DNA of 62,411 nt from Chloroflexota bacterium (GCA_013152435.1 JAADGJ010000003.1:1-62411); one strand, 5' to 3'. Numbered from the stretch's first letter, positions 17,701 to 26,811 are shown. The notes: generated from the letters alone by a model not told the origin. Translations and numbers: made by a program.

Positions 17701-18354
17701 TCACATCTCACGTACATCCAGGATCTCCACCTCCGGCAGCTTCTGAACCGTGGCCAGCAACTGCTCTTTGGAGACCCGATCCACCCGCAAGACGATCCCC
17801 AACCGCTCCGGAGATCGTTCCACCGCCCAGGAGCCGAAAGCGGTTAGATTCCCGCCGATCTCGGCGATGGCCGCGGACAGCTTGGCCATCTCCCCTACCC
17901 GGTTGGGAACGATCACGGAGAGGCGAAGCCCGGGCTCGCGGGCCCCCAGCATCTCCATCATCGTGGAGAGCAAATCCACGTCGGTGATCAGCCCCACCAG
18001 CGTATCGCCGCGCACCACGGGCAGACATCCGGTCCCATGGTCCACCATGATCCGGGCGGCCTCCTCCACCGGCACATCCTCCGTAACGGTGACCACATCG
18101 CGCAGCATCACCTTATCCACCCGGATCTTGGAGAGGATGTACCGGGTCTCCAGGGCGCTCAGGGACACGGCCGACCAGGGAATGGCCTGGAGGATCGACT
18201 GGCGGGTGATCAACCCCACCAGATGATCCTGACCGGTCACCACAGGCAGGTGCCGGAGGCCATGATCCTGCATGAGCTGCTGCGCCTCCGTGAGAACGGT
18301 GTCCGGTGCGACAACGACCAAGGGCTGAGGCTTCATACGATCCTTGACGAGCAC
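17701..18354 (-). CDS. CBS-pair and ACT domain protein (AcuB-like)
   Basis: 217 aa, cytoplasmic, with two CBS motifs in tandem (about residues 7-60 and 80-135, each ending LVGLITR/LVGLITD) and a C-terminal ACT-like domain (SVIVPNRVGEMAKLSAAIAEIGGNL). CBS pairs usually bind adenosyl nucleotides and ACT domains small ligands, so this is a likely sensor of energy or metabolite state. It is the first gene of the Hdr/Met transcription unit, about 300 nt after a consensus promoter. GTG start with GGGAGG upstream. The target is unknown; regulation of the Hdr complex is an inference from position only. Confidence 0.85.
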   Translation of the reverse strand: MLVKDRMKPQPLVVVAPDTVLTEAQQLMQDHGLRHLPVVTGQDHLVGLITRQSILQAIPWSAVSLSALETRYILSKIRVDKVMLRDVVTVTEDVPVEEAARIMVDHGTGCLPVVRGDTLVGLITDVDLLSTMMEMLGAREPGLRLSVIVPNRVGEMAKLSAAIAEIGGNLTAFGSWAVERSPERLGIVLRVDRVSKEQLLATVQKLPEVEILDVREM

Positions 18355-18568
18355 GACTTTCCTCCCAGTCGTCCGCGTTGATGTTGTGCCCGTTTCAACA
18401 CGAGCGTGCCGCTTCTACCCATGACGGGCATCCGACGCCGCCCGCCATCGGAGAGGATCTGGCCCTGCGCACAATCCCAACACGAGGCCAACGCGACAGG
18501 GGCAAGGACCCCGGACGGGCCGCGCCTCCCATCCGCCTCTCCCGCGCGCCAGCCCTCAAGACAGCAAC

Positions 18569-18652
18569 GCCTTCCCCACCAGATGACGGCGGGGAAGGCG
18601 GCATCACCCGATCCCAGAGGCGCCATCTTCAGCGCCTCGTCATCACTTACCC
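18569..18652 (-). promoter_or_regulatory. Leader RNA motif of the Hdr/Met operon
   Basis: Transcript leader starting at about 18652. It contains GCGAAT, GATG, then a hairpin GGCGC-TGAAGATG-GCGCC (18619-18636), then a 9-bp GC-rich inverted repeat (18569-18577 with 18591-18599). The same arrangement heads the ald-fhs-acs operon (38076-38169), with loop TGAGGATG and a compensatory base-pair change in the stem. The second hairpin here lacks a good U tract. From its end to the CBS gene start (18355-18568) I see nothing else. Confidence 0.6.
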
Positions 18653-18658
18653 ATTCGC

Positions 18659-18687
18659 ATTCTAGCACTATGCCAGATCGATGTCAA
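18659..18687 (-). promoter_or_regulatory. Consensus sigma-70 promoter of the Hdr/Met operon
   Basis: Minus strand TTGACA (18682-18687), a 17-base spacer and TAGAAT (18659-18664). It lies just beyond the folD stop and separates the Wood-Ljungdahl cluster into two transcription units. The predicted start is near 18652. Confidence 0.8.
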
Positions 18688-18720
18688 TGGCTTTGCATCG
18701 CCCTCCGTGAGCACGCCATC

Positions 18721-19605
18721 CTATGTTTCAGGCAACGTGTACTTGAAGGCTCGCAGCGTGTTCTGCAAGAGCATGGCGATCGTCATCGGTCCCACACCGC
18801 CCGGCACGGGGGTGATGGCCGAGGCCACCTCCTTGACCTCATCAAAGGCGACATCTCCCACTAGGCGATAGCCAGACTTGCGGCTGGGATCGTCCACCCG
18901 GTTCACCCCCACGTCGATGACCACGGCGCCCGGCTTCACCCAATCACCCCGGACCATCTCCGGTCGCCCGACGGCGGCCACCAACACGTCCGCCTCCCGG
19001 GTCACCGCCGGCAAATCACGCGTGCGGGAATGGCACACGGTCACCGTGGCGTTGGCATGCAACAGCAGGAAGGACACGGGCAACCCCACGATGTTGCTGC
19101 GCCCCAGCACCACGGCTCGGCTGCCCTCCAATTTCACCCCGACCCGCTCCAGAAGCACCATGACGCCATAAGGCGTGCACGGGATGAAGAGCGGATCGCG
19201 CCCCTTCATGGCCAGCCGGCCGATATTGATGGGATGGAAGCCGTCCACATCCTTCTCGATGCTGATGGTGTTCAACACGGCTTCCTCATCCAGATGCGAG
19301 GGCAAGGGGAGCTGCACCAGGATGCCATGGATGCTGGGGTCCTCATTCAGCTCCCGGACCAGCCCCTCCACCTGCTCCTGAGTGGCATCGTCGGGCAGCG
19401 TGGGCTTCACGGAATGGATGCCCACCTCCTCACACGCCCGCCCCTTCATGCGCACGTACGTCTGAGAGGCCGGGTTGCTTCCCACCAACACCGTGGCCAG
19501 TCCAGGCACCTTCCCATACTGCGCCTTCAGCCGCTCAACCTCCGCCTTGATCTCCTGGCGGATCTCCGCAGCGATGGCCTTTCCGTCAATGATTGTGGCT
19601 GTCAT
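18721..19605 (-). CDS. folD: Methylene-THF dehydrogenase / methenyl-THF cyclohydrolase FolD
   Basis: 294-aa bifunctional enzyme converting formyl-THF through methenyl- to methylene-THF in the methyl branch. The diagnostic elements are all present: [11 protein letters not shown] (catalytic Tyr/Lys), [18 protein letters not shown], the dinucleotide loop [11 protein letters not shown], and [10 protein letters not shown]. Length is normal. The start has GGGAGGAG just upstream. It is the last gene of the ald-fhs-acs unit and is followed by the promoter of the next operon. Confidence 0.97.
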   Translation of the reverse strand: MTATIIDGKAIAAEIRQEIKAEVERLKAQYGKVPGLATVLVGSNPASQTYVRMKGRACEEVGIHSVKPTLPDDATQEQVEGLVRELNEDPSIHGILVQLPLPSHLDEEAVLNTISIEKDVDGFHPINIGRLAMKGRDPLFIPCTPYGVMVLLERVGVKLEGSRAVVLGRSNIVGLPVSFLLLHANATVTVCHSRTRDLPAVTREADVLVAAVGRPEMVRGDWVKPGAVVIDVGVNRVDDPSRKSGYRLVGDVAFDEVKEVASAITPVPGGVGPMTIAMLLQNTLRAFKYTLPET

Positions 19606-19649
19606 CTACTCCTCCCTTGCTCCATTGCCACCACGAAAGGATAGCCGGT

Positions 19650-20570
19650 CTACAACCGCAGGTAGGAATCCGTGTAGATCACCTTGTTCAGGAGGATCTG
19701 CACGGTCTTGTACACCGCCGCCTGCTCCGGGTCGTCCATGTCCACATCCTCGGGCTTCAGCTCCTCATCCGCCATTGTGGCGTCGTACAGCTTCAGCAGG
19801 AGCCGCCCCAGAGGTGTGCTGTCGTCCCGCTCCTCCACGATGCGGATGTACTCCTTCAGCTTCTCGTCCAGCGGATTGGCGATGGCGCAGTCCAGGCCAG
19901 CGGCCATCAACATCACCATGTATGTGCGATTGATGAGCGACCGATGCTCATTGGGCACCGCGTTGGAGACGTTGGAGAGGCCCACGGAGACCTTGGGCGG
20001 CGGATCAGCCACGAGCTTGAGCATCTTCACCGCCTGGATGCACTCCGGGCAATACTCCTGGCATCCGGAGACCGTGAGCACCAACGGATCGATCAGAAGG
20101 TCGTCCATGGGGATGCCCAGCTCTTGCGCCCGCGGGATCAGATACTCCAGGGCGATGCTGACCCGGGTATCCGCCTCCACCGGGATGCCGCCATCCCGCA
20201 TCGTCAGCGCGATCAGCTTGGCGTTGTACTTCTTGGCCAACAGCGGGACCTTCTCCAGACGCTCCGGCTGAGCCGACGTGGAGTTGATGATGGCCTGGTT
20301 CTTGGCCCGCTTCAGCCCCTCCTCGATCGCGGCCAGGTTCGTGGTGTCCAGCGAGAGCGAGACGTCCACCACCTCCTGGACGGTCTCCACCAGCCAGGGC
20401 ATGATCTCATGCCCGGCGCGCTTCTGCGGGCCGATGTTCAGGTCAAGCGCCTGGGCGCCCGCCTCCACCTGCTTCACCGCCAGCTCTTGGAAGAACTTCT
20501 TATCCTTCTCCGCCAGCGCCTTCTTCACGCGCGGGGAGATGATATGGATGTTCTCACCGATGATGTACAC
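19650..20570 (-). CDS. acsE: Methyl-THF:corrinoid iron-sulfur protein methyltransferase AcsE
   Basis: 306-aa pterin-binding TIM barrel that moves the methyl group between methyl-THF and the cobalt of the corrinoid iron-sulfur protein. Family segments visible: IIGENIHIISP at the N-terminus, EAGAQALDLNIG, SLDTTN, INSTSAQPER, and VSVGLSNVSNAVP. GTG start with AAAGGAGG upstream. It lies between cooC and folD, linking the methyl branch to the carbonyl branch genes. Confidence 0.95.
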   Translation of the reverse strand: MYIIGENIHIISPRVKKALAEKDKKFFQELAVKQVEAGAQALDLNIGPQKRAGHEIMPWLVETVQEVVDVSLSLDTTNLAAIEEGLKRAKNQAIINSTSAQPERLEKVPLLAKKYNAKLIALTMRDGGIPVEADTRVSIALEYLIPRAQELGIPMDDLLIDPLVLTVSGCQEYCPECIQAVKMLKLVADPPPKVSVGLSNVSNAVPNEHRSLINRTYMVMLMAAGLDCAIANPLDEKLKEYIRIVEERDDSTPLGRLLLKLYDATMADEELKPEDVDMDDPEQAAVYKTVQILLNKVIYTDSYLRL

Positions 20571-20592
20571 GTTGGCCTCCTTTCCAGGACGT

Positions 20593-21360
20593 TCATCGTC
20601 CGTTCAGTAGTCGATCGGTAATCGAGCGCACCGCCTGGTAGGCCGCGGAGGTATCCGGCAGCTCGGCGATGGGCCGGCCGGTGCTGTCGAACTCCGCGAG
20701 CACCGGGTCCTGGGGGATCGTCTCCAGGAGCTCCAGGCCGGTCTCGTCGATGGCCTGCTGCAACGGCGGCGGAAGCGAGCCCGCCACCCGGTTCAGCAAC
20801 AGGTACGTCCGTCCCACCCGGATGTGGAGCGACTCCGCCAGCCGGGCCATTTGGCCGGCCGCCAGCACCCCGCGCAGCGTGGGATCGCTCACCAGCAGCA
20901 ACACATCCACATCCCGGGTCGTGCGGCGGCTGAGGTGCTCCATCCCGGCCTCGTTGTCGATCACCACGTAGTCATACCCCTGCCCCAACGCGTCCACGAT
21001 CTGGCGCAGCAGGTGGTTGACCGCACAGTAGCATCCGGGCCCCTCAGGCCGCCCCATCGCCAACAGATCGACGTCGTCTCCCTCCTCCACCGCCAGACGC
21101 ACCGCGTAATCCAGCCAATCCCGGCGAGCCATCCCGGTCGGCAGCGCGCCACCCTGCGCCTCCTGCAACGTGTCCTCCCGGATATCGCCGACGGTCTGCC
21201 CCAACGGCAATCCCAGAGCCAGATGCAGGTTGCTGGCAGGGTCCGCATCGATCGCCAGGATGCTCCCCACACCCCGCTCTGTCAGGGTGCGAATGAGCAA
21301 CGCGGCGATGGATGTCTTTCCCGTCCCCCCTTTACCAGCTAACGCGATCGTCTTCGCCAT
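20593..21360 (-). CDS. cooC: CooC/AcsF-type nickel-insertion ATPase (second copy)
   Basis: 255-aa MinD-like ATPase with deviant Walker A (GKGGTGKTS), DADPASNLHLALG, VVIDNEAGMEHLSRR, and the CooC dimer motif GPGCYCAVNHLLRQIV with its C-x-C pair. It is likely to load nickel into ACS or CODH. Its place between acsE and acsV inside the acs operon suggests the AcsF role, leaving the copy at 4431-5231 for the other site, but this is inference. Confidence 0.9.
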   Translation of the reverse strand: MAKTIALAGKGGTGKTSIAALLIRTLTERGVGSILAIDADPASNLHLALGLPLGQTVGDIREDTLQEAQGGALPTGMARRDWLDYAVRLAVEEGDDVDLLAMGRPEGPGCYCAVNHLLRQIVDALGQGYDYVVIDNEAGMEHLSRRTTRDVDVLLLVSDPTLRGVLAAGQMARLAESLHIRVGRTYLLLNRVAGSLPPPLQQAIDETGLELLETIPQDPVLAEFDSTGRPIAELPDTSAAYQAVRSITDRLLNGR

Positions 21361-21412
21361 TCATCCACCATCCATATTGGCCACTTTCCTAATTCTCGAT
21401 CTTCCTCAACCC

Positions 21413-23335
21413 TCACGACACCCGGTCCGCCAGCGTCTCCGCCACGGAGGGGAACAGCGAGATATCCGTGTGCGGCAGGAACAACGCCGAGGTGAACCGC
21501 TCGTAGAAGCGGTTGTCCGCCGACAGCTCCACGTATGTGAGCTTGTGGGCGATATCCACCAGCCGTCGTCGCACATCCCGATGCAGGAGCACCATGTACG
21601 CCCCCAGGACGCTGGTATTTCCCAGGAATTGGAACCGATCCCAGGGGAGATCCGGCAACATGCCGATTTGGATCGCCTTTTCCACGTTGATGTACTGCCC
21701 GAACGCGCCGCCGATGAGCACCCGCTCCACATCCTGGATGCTCAGCCCGATGCTATCGCAGAGCACTGTGAAGCCGGCGTAGATGGCCGCTTTGGCCCGG
21801 ATCAGGTTGTCGATGTCCACCTTGGTGATCACGATGTCATGCCCGTGCTCCGTCTCCTCCCCCCAGGCCACCACGTACTCCAGGCCGTGCTCCCCCTCAC
21901 GGACGCGAGGAGTGCCCAGCTCGAGATGGAGATTCCCGGCCTTGTCCAACACGCCGGTGATGAACAGCTCCGCCAGCAGGGAGATCAGCCCGGATCCGCA
22001 GATCCCTCGCGGCTTCCCCCCGCCGATCACCCGGTATGTCGGCTCATAGGTCTGGCTGGAGATCCACACCTCCTCGATGGCGCCAGTGGTGGCCCGCATC
22101 CCGTGCTCCACGCCCGCCCCCTCAAAGGCGGGCCCCGCGGAGCAGGCGCAGGAGAGCATCCACTCGGACGTGCCCAGCACCGTCTCGCCGTTGGTCCCCA
22201 CGTCGATGAAGAGCGTCAGCTCCTCCTGCTCCTCCAGCCCGGAGCTGAGGACCCCGGCCGTGATATCCGCGCCCACATAGCTCGCCACGCCCGGCAGGCA
22301 GTCCACCGTGGCGGTGGGACAGATATTCAGCCCGACTTCCTCGGCGCGCAGCGTGGGCCAGTCGTTCACGGTGGGGATGTAGGGGGTCAGGCGAATGGGC
22401 TCCGGCGGCACCCCCAGGAACAGGTGCATCATCGTGGTGTTCCCGGCCACCGTCGCCTTGTAGATGTGCTCCGGACGGATTCGCTGCCGACGCGTCACGC
22501 GATCGATGAGCTGGTTGATGGTCTCCAGCACCTTATCCCGCAGGTCGGCCAGGCCATCCCCCTTTGAGGCGTAGATGATCCGGGAGATGATATCCTCCCC
22601 GCGAGCGATCTGGCCGTTGTACTCGGCCGCCTGCTGCACGACCTGGCCGCTGACCAGGTCCACGAGATAGGCGGAGACGGTGGTGGTGCCGATATCCACG
22701 GCCAGCCCCCAGCTCTCGCCGCTGAGGTCCCCCGGCAGGATATCGACCAGGCGCGGCGGCCCCTGGGGGCGATCCCACGTGTCCATCTCCACCGTCGCGG
22801 TGACCGCCCAGTCGGCGGAGCGCAACGTCGTGCCCAGGCGCTGCAGCGTCGCCAGGTCGGCCGTCAGGCCACGCACATCGTACTGCCGGGCCAGCTCCCG
22901 TTGCAGGCGCGCCCAATCATCCGTCTGATCATCCAGCGTAGGCGGCGTGAGCTGCACGAAGTAACGATGGATGGGCTGGTGTTCGCGCCATTGGTAGGGG
23001 AAGGGTACCACCACACGGCGGGCGGCCTTCTCCGTCGTCAGCCGCCGCTCGATGCGCTCCTGCGGCGGGATCTCGATGACGGCATCCCCCTCGATCACGC
23101 TCTGGCAGGCCAGCGCGTACCCGGCCGCCAGATCATCCTGGGACAGCCGGATCGTCACCCGCCGCCGCACATCGCCGTTCTGCACGATCACCGCACAGCG
23201 TCCACATCGTCCCTGGCCGCCACAGGGCATGTTCAGATCGATGCCCGCCCGTTGCGCGGCCTCCGTGACCAGCGTCCCGGTGGGAACCTGGACCGTCACA
23301 TCCGCGGGCAGAAAGCGTACTGTATGGAGAGCCAT
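21413..23335 (-). CDS. acsV: Corrinoid protein reductive activator (AcsV/RACo)
   Basis: 640-aa ATP-dependent reactivator of Co(II) corrinoid iron-sulfur protein. An N-terminal plant-type [2Fe-2S] ferredoxin domain (CGGQGRCGRC, residues 38-47, last Cys in ACQSV about 76) precedes a linker and an ASKHA actin-like ATPase domain (LAVDIGTTTVSAYLVD about 211; FIDVGTNGETVLG; IGGAFGQYINVEKA). Length agrees with RACo (about 630-650 aa). Its neighbours acsC, acsE and cooC fit the role. Confidence 0.94.
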   Translation of the reverse strand: MALHTVRFLPADVTVQVPTGTLVTEAAQRAGIDLNMPCGGQGRCGRCAVIVQNGDVRRRVTIRLSQDDLAAGYALACQSVIEGDAVIEIPPQERIERRLTTEKAARRVVVPFPYQWREHQPIHRYFVQLTPPTLDDQTDDWARLQRELARQYDVRGLTADLATLQRLGTTLRSADWAVTATVEMDTWDRPQGPPRLVDILPGDLSGESWGLAVDIGTTTVSAYLVDLVSGQVVQQAAEYNGQIARGEDIISRIIYASKGDGLADLRDKVLETINQLIDRVTRRQRIRPEHIYKATVAGNTTMMHLFLGVPPEPIRLTPYIPTVNDWPTLRAEEVGLNICPTATVDCLPGVASYVGADITAGVLSSGLEEQEELTLFIDVGTNGETVLGTSEWMLSCACSAGPAFEGAGVEHGMRATTGAIEEVWISSQTYEPTYRVIGGGKPRGICGSGLISLLAELFITGVLDKAGNLHLELGTPRVREGEHGLEYVVAWGEETEHGHDIVITKVDIDNLIRAKAAIYAGFTVLCDSIGLSIQDVERVLIGGAFGQYINVEKAIQIGMLPDLPWDRFQFLGNTSVLGAYMVLLHRDVRRRLVDIAHKLTYVELSADNRFYERFTSALFLPHTDISLFPSVAETLADRVS

Positions 23336-23348
23336 GATTTACTCGATT

Positions 23349-23412
23349 TGCGTGTTGTGTGTTACGTGTTACGTGTTGCGTATTGCGTGTTGCGTATTGC
23401 GTGTCGCGTGGG
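23349..23412. repeat. Short tandem GCGTATTGCGTGTT repeat
   Basis: The acsV-acsC spacer is built of imperfect 7-base units (GCGTGTT, GCGTATT, ACGTGTT), with one 14-base unit repeated twice. A similar but weaker array fills the metF-metV spacer (7736-7776). It is non-coding. Confidence 0.7.
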
Positions 23413-23418
23413 GCGTGG

Positions 23419-24768
23419 TCAGTTGGGCGACCAGAGCTTCAGGAAGCCCGGTAGATCCACCGCCTCACGCGGCCCGACCAGCACCTGCCAATCCGGCAAC
23501 TCCTCCTCCAGCTCGCCCAACAGCACGGCGACGTGGCCAGGGATGATGACCTTGCGATGGTTGACCTTGGACTCGATGCCGGTCCCCTTGACCGTCTTGG
23601 CGATCTTCTCGGCGTCGAACTTGCCGGCCGCCCACGCCGTGAGGACGCTCATGCCCTCTGCATCGGCCACCAGAAGCCACCCCGGATGGCCGCTGGACTC
23701 CACCTCGTTGGCCACGGCAAAGTAGGTGATGGAGAAGTTGGTGGTGACCATGACGGGCGCGTCCGGTCCCGGGTTGTTGATCTCGTAGATGCCCGGCTCC
23801 ACCTGGATCGGTTTCTGCGGATCGGTGAAGATGTTCTCCCGCCACACCAGCAGGCCATACGCCGAGGCCGGGGTGAAGCGATCCAACACGACGAACCCCG
23901 CATATTTGGCGATGTGCTGAGCCGCCAACAACGGCTCGTCCCCCGGATCGTCCACGCCCTCGCCGGGGAAGGCGATGATCGGGTAGCCCAGCGCCCGCAG
24001 GTTCTGCTTCAGCGCCAGCCGCCGGATGTACGTGAACGTCGTCAGCGTGCCCAGCGGATCGCGCGGCCCCGGATCCAGCACCAGGTCCTCCACGCCCGCC
24101 GACTTGATCTGTTCCGTCAGCTCGGCCAGGGCGGACAGATCGCCATCCCCCCGCACGGCCAGCGGCGCGCCGTGCGCCTTGGCCAGCTCCGCCAACGGCT
24201 GCCAGTTCTCCGCGGTAGCGCCCCACAGCAACGGGCGGACGCCCGCGGCCGCGTCCAGGCCGGCCTCGGCCGCCTTGGGATCAGGCGCCAACAGGATGAG
24301 CGGCCGTTCCGCCTGCATCGCCTGCTTCACCGCCTCCGCATATGTGGCCGGATCGCCCGAGGCCGCCTCCACCGCCACCCCGTCCAGGGTCAGGGAGATG
24401 CCAACATACTCAACCTCGTAGTCGCGCACCTGCTGAACCAGCGACTGGATCTCCTCGGCGGGCAGCGTGTCTCGGACCCGCACAAAGAGGCCGGGCTTGT
24501 GGTAAAAGGTCTTCTCATGGCGGAAGAGCACCGTCTCGTTCCCCGCCTCGACCTTGTACCCATCGCTGCTCAAGGTGATCAGGCGGATCGGTGGCGCCGC
24601 CGCCGCCGCCAGCTGCGCCTTGGCCTCCTCACTCACATACGGACAAGCGCTCAACTCGGCCTGCTTAGCCGCCAGCTTCATAGCGAAGGCCAGGCAGGTC
24701 GGGAAACCACACTCCTTGCAGTTCGTCTTGGGCAATAGCTTGTAGATCTGCAAGCCGCTTAATGCCAT
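23419..24768 (-). CDS. acsC: Corrinoid/iron-sulfur protein large subunit AcsC
   Basis: 449-aa gamma subunit (CdhE type) of the CFeSP. The N-terminal domain carries the CX2CX4CX16C [4Fe-4S] motif (CKECGFPTC...C, residues 18-43). The middle TIM barrel and C-terminal cobalamin-binding domain (GMSVLTAWAAGKFDAEKI, HRKVIIPGHVA) follow. It accepts the methyl group from AcsE and hands it to acetyl-CoA synthase. The partner small subunit acsD is three genes upstream. Confidence 0.95.
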   Translation of the reverse strand: MALSGLQIYKLLPKTNCKECGFPTCLAFAMKLAAKQAELSACPYVSEEAKAQLAAAAAPPIRLITLSSDGYKVEAGNETVLFRHEKTFYHKPGLFVRVRDTLPAEEIQSLVQQVRDYEVEYVGISLTLDGVAVEAASGDPATYAEAVKQAMQAERPLILLAPDPKAAEAGLDAAAGVRPLLWGATAENWQPLAELAKAHGAPLAVRGDGDLSALAELTEQIKSAGVEDLVLDPGPRDPLGTLTTFTYIRRLALKQNLRALGYPIIAFPGEGVDDPGDEPLLAAQHIAKYAGFVVLDRFTPASAYGLLVWRENIFTDPQKPIQVEPGIYEINNPGPDAPVMVTTNFSITYFAVANEVESSGHPGWLLVADAEGMSVLTAWAAGKFDAEKIAKTVKGTGIESKVNHRKVIIPGHVAVLLGELEEELPDWQVLVGPREAVDLPGFLKLWSPN

Positions 24769-24812
24769 CGTGACCTCCCGGGCCCTTCGGCCCTATATAG
24801 AATTCGGAAACC

Positions 24813-25055
24813 CTACACGGCGACCACGCGCTCCACTTCCGGGAAGTAGTGCCGGACGGCTCGTTCGATCCCCTGCGAGAGGGTGGCCTGCATGAACGGA
24901 CACCCCACGCAATGGCCGCCGAACCGCACCTGCACCTCCCCGTTCTCGTAACTCACCAGCTCCACGCTGCCGCCGTGGTTGGCCTCCAGGTATTGACTGA
25001 TCTGCTCGATGAGCATCTCCAGGGTCAACTCGACCGGCTGTTCCGCTTCGCTCAC
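24813..25055 (-). CDS. NifU C-terminal-domain protein
   Basis: 80-aa single-domain NifU-like (Nfu) protein with the CxxC motif GGHCVGCPF (C-terminal half), which binds a transient [4Fe-4S] cluster for delivery to apo-proteins. I chose the GTG at 25055 because AGGAGG lies 6 bases upstream; the frame opens 13 codons earlier but that would overlap the upstream gene. Its place between acsC and the membrane-protein gene suggests Fe-S supply for the many clusters encoded here. Confidence 0.88.
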   Translation of the reverse strand: MSEAEQPVELTLEMLIEQISQYLEANHGGSVELVSYENGEVQVRFGGHCVGCPFMQATLSQGIERAVRHYFPEVERVVAV

Positions 25056-25065
25056 GAAAGGCCTC

Positions 25066-25782
25066 CTATCTCCATCCAGCCCATCCGGCCTCACGCTGGA
25101 ACCGATACGCCAGCGTGAAGAAGGCGGGCATGATGAAGGCGCCGGAGAGCACGATCCCGTTCTCCAGCAAAGGGTTCTGTCCCAGATACCCGATGACGCC
25201 GATCAACCCGGCAGCCGCCGAGAGGATCAATAGCCCACCGGACACCAGGTCCACACCCCACTCACGCACCAACATCAGCCCAAAGCCCAGAAGGGCCATA
25301 CTGTACAACAGATACCCCAACAGATCCAGGGCGTAGGGAGCTGCGGACAGCCGACCGCTGTATCCCCAGGTCAGGTAGCCGCCCAACGCCGCCGTTCGCA
25401 GGACGGCGTCCTCGGAATGAGCGAAGAGATCGGCAAGCCCCCGGACGACCGTCAACTGCGTCCAATAGGCGAACAGGGAGAAGACGGCATAGAGCAGTCC
25501 CAACGCGCCCCACACGAGGGCCAGCCCTCCCCGCCTCCGGTAGCTCAGCACCGTCAAGGCGATGAGAAAGGGCACCTGGACCAGCGTCAACAGGAAGACG
25601 CCCGCGTACAACACCACATGGGCCGCCTCATGTTCGACGATGAACTGCAGCTCCTCGGCCGGCGTCGCCTCGGCCGGCGGGGCCGGCAATGCCAGCAGCA
25701 TGACCAGCCAGACCATAGTGAGGATGGCCGCCGCCAAAGCCGACGTCGCGCCGGCCCGCATGATACCTCGTTCGCCGAACAT
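25066..25782 (-). CDS. DUF4386-like integral membrane protein
   Basis: 238-aa polytopic membrane protein with about six or seven hydrophobic segments (first at residues 15-35). The order of segments and the extracellular stretch after the first helix (EELQFIVEHEAAHVVLY) resemble DUF4386 proteins, which have no established function. It is only 10 bases upstream of the NifU-like gene and 21 bases after acsD, so it is co-transcribed with CODH/ACS genes. Why a membrane protein sits in this operon is unclear. Confidence 0.7.
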   Translation of the reverse strand: MFGERGIMRAGATSALAAAILTMVWLVMLLALPAPPAEATPAEELQFIVEHEAAHVVLYAGVFLLTLVQVPFLIALTVLSYRRRGGLALVWGALGLLYAVFSLFAYWTQLTVVRGLADLFAHSEDAVLRTAALGGYLTWGYSGRLSAAPYALDLLGYLLYSMALLGFGLMLVREWGVDLVSGGLLILSAAAGLIGVIGYLGQNPLLENGIVLSGAFIMPAFFTLAYRFQREAGWAGWR

Positions 25783-25803
25783 GCGTCTGGCCCCCCTGGC
25801 GGC

Positions 25804-26790
25804 TTAGCTGGGCACCGGCTCGCCGGCCATAAGCCGCTCGATCATGCGCTTCACGCGCTGCACCGCCTCCGGGTGGCGCATGACCAGCACATCCGCCCCA
25901 GCATGCACCAGCGTGATCGCCGTCAGCGTCTCCCAAACGATGGCTCGCTCCTCCCAGTCACCCCAGGCGGCGGGCACCCCCTCACTGGCCCGAGCCTCTT
26001 TGGAGCGCCAGGCCTCCTCACCCGGGGTCACCAGCATCGGCGATTGGGTCATGACGTCGCCCTGCAAGGCCGCCAGACGCAGCCGCTCCATGACGGAGTA
26101 GCCGTACTCGATGCCATATCCCAGCGCCCCCGTGGTGGGATCCATGAGGATGCGATCTAGAGGGAGCCCCATGTCGTGGATCAGGATGATCAACTGCTTG
26201 GCCAGGTTCACGTCCATGGGAGTGCGGGAGTCCACCAGATGGCCATGGGCCAGCGCGGCCGCCACGATGGTGCGATAATTCTTCTCCTCGCACACACCCA
26301 ACACCAGCCGCTCGCCCTTGGCCTCCTCAGCCACCGCCACCAGCAGATCGTTGTCCAGGTCCGCCTGCCCCGGCCCGAACACCAGCAGGGGAAGCCCCGT
26401 GGCCTCCAGCACACGCCGCACCGTGGCCCGGGCCGCGTCAGGCGATGGCGGGGAGCCGTTCCCGCCCGTGGGCGCCGTCAGACGCAGCAGGATCAGATCT
26501 GCGCCCCGCTCCGTCGCCGCCTGCGCCCACGTCACCGGATCGTTCACCACATCCCCCCAGGCGTTCAACAGGGGAGCGGGCCACTCCTCCGGCCGGCGAT
26601 CCTGGATCTCGATAGCGATGCGTGGCGGATGCGGCATCTCCCCTTCATCGTGCAGGAAGGGCAGCGTCGATGCGCCCCCGATCGTGACGGTGTGACTGCG
26701 CGTACCACCTTCGGCCGCAGTGGCCCCCAACGTGATCTCACGCACCCGTCCCGTCCACGTCTCCTTTGGAATGGCTACTTCTGGCATCAT
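25804..26790 (-). CDS. acsD: Corrinoid/iron-sulfur protein small subunit AcsD
   Basis: 328-aa delta subunit (CdhD type) of the CFeSP, a TIM-barrel protein binding the corrinoid jointly with AcsC. Recognised by VREITLGATAAEGGTR, AIEIQDRRPEEWP, LVFGPGQADLDNDLL, MDPTTGALGYGIEYGYSVMER and GVPAAWGDWEERAIVWE. The family's usual length is about 310-325 aa. It is separated from acsB by the secreted repeat-protein gene. Confidence 0.95.
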   Translation of the reverse strand: MMPEVAIPKETWTGRVREITLGATAAEGGTRSHTVTIGGASTLPFLHDEGEMPHPPRIAIEIQDRRPEEWPAPLLNAWGDVVNDPVTWAQAATERGADLILLRLTAPTGGNGSPPSPDAARATVRRVLEATGLPLLVFGPGQADLDNDLLVAVAEEAKGERLVLGVCEEKNYRTIVAAALAHGHLVDSRTPMDVNLAKQLIILIHDMGLPLDRILMDPTTGALGYGIEYGYSVMERLRLAALQGDVMTQSPMLVTPGEEAWRSKEARASEGVPAAWGDWEERAIVWETLTAITLVHAGADVLVMRHPEAVQRVKRMIERLMAGEPVPS

Positions 26791-26811
26791 TCCCTCCTCG
26801 CGACGGCACGC

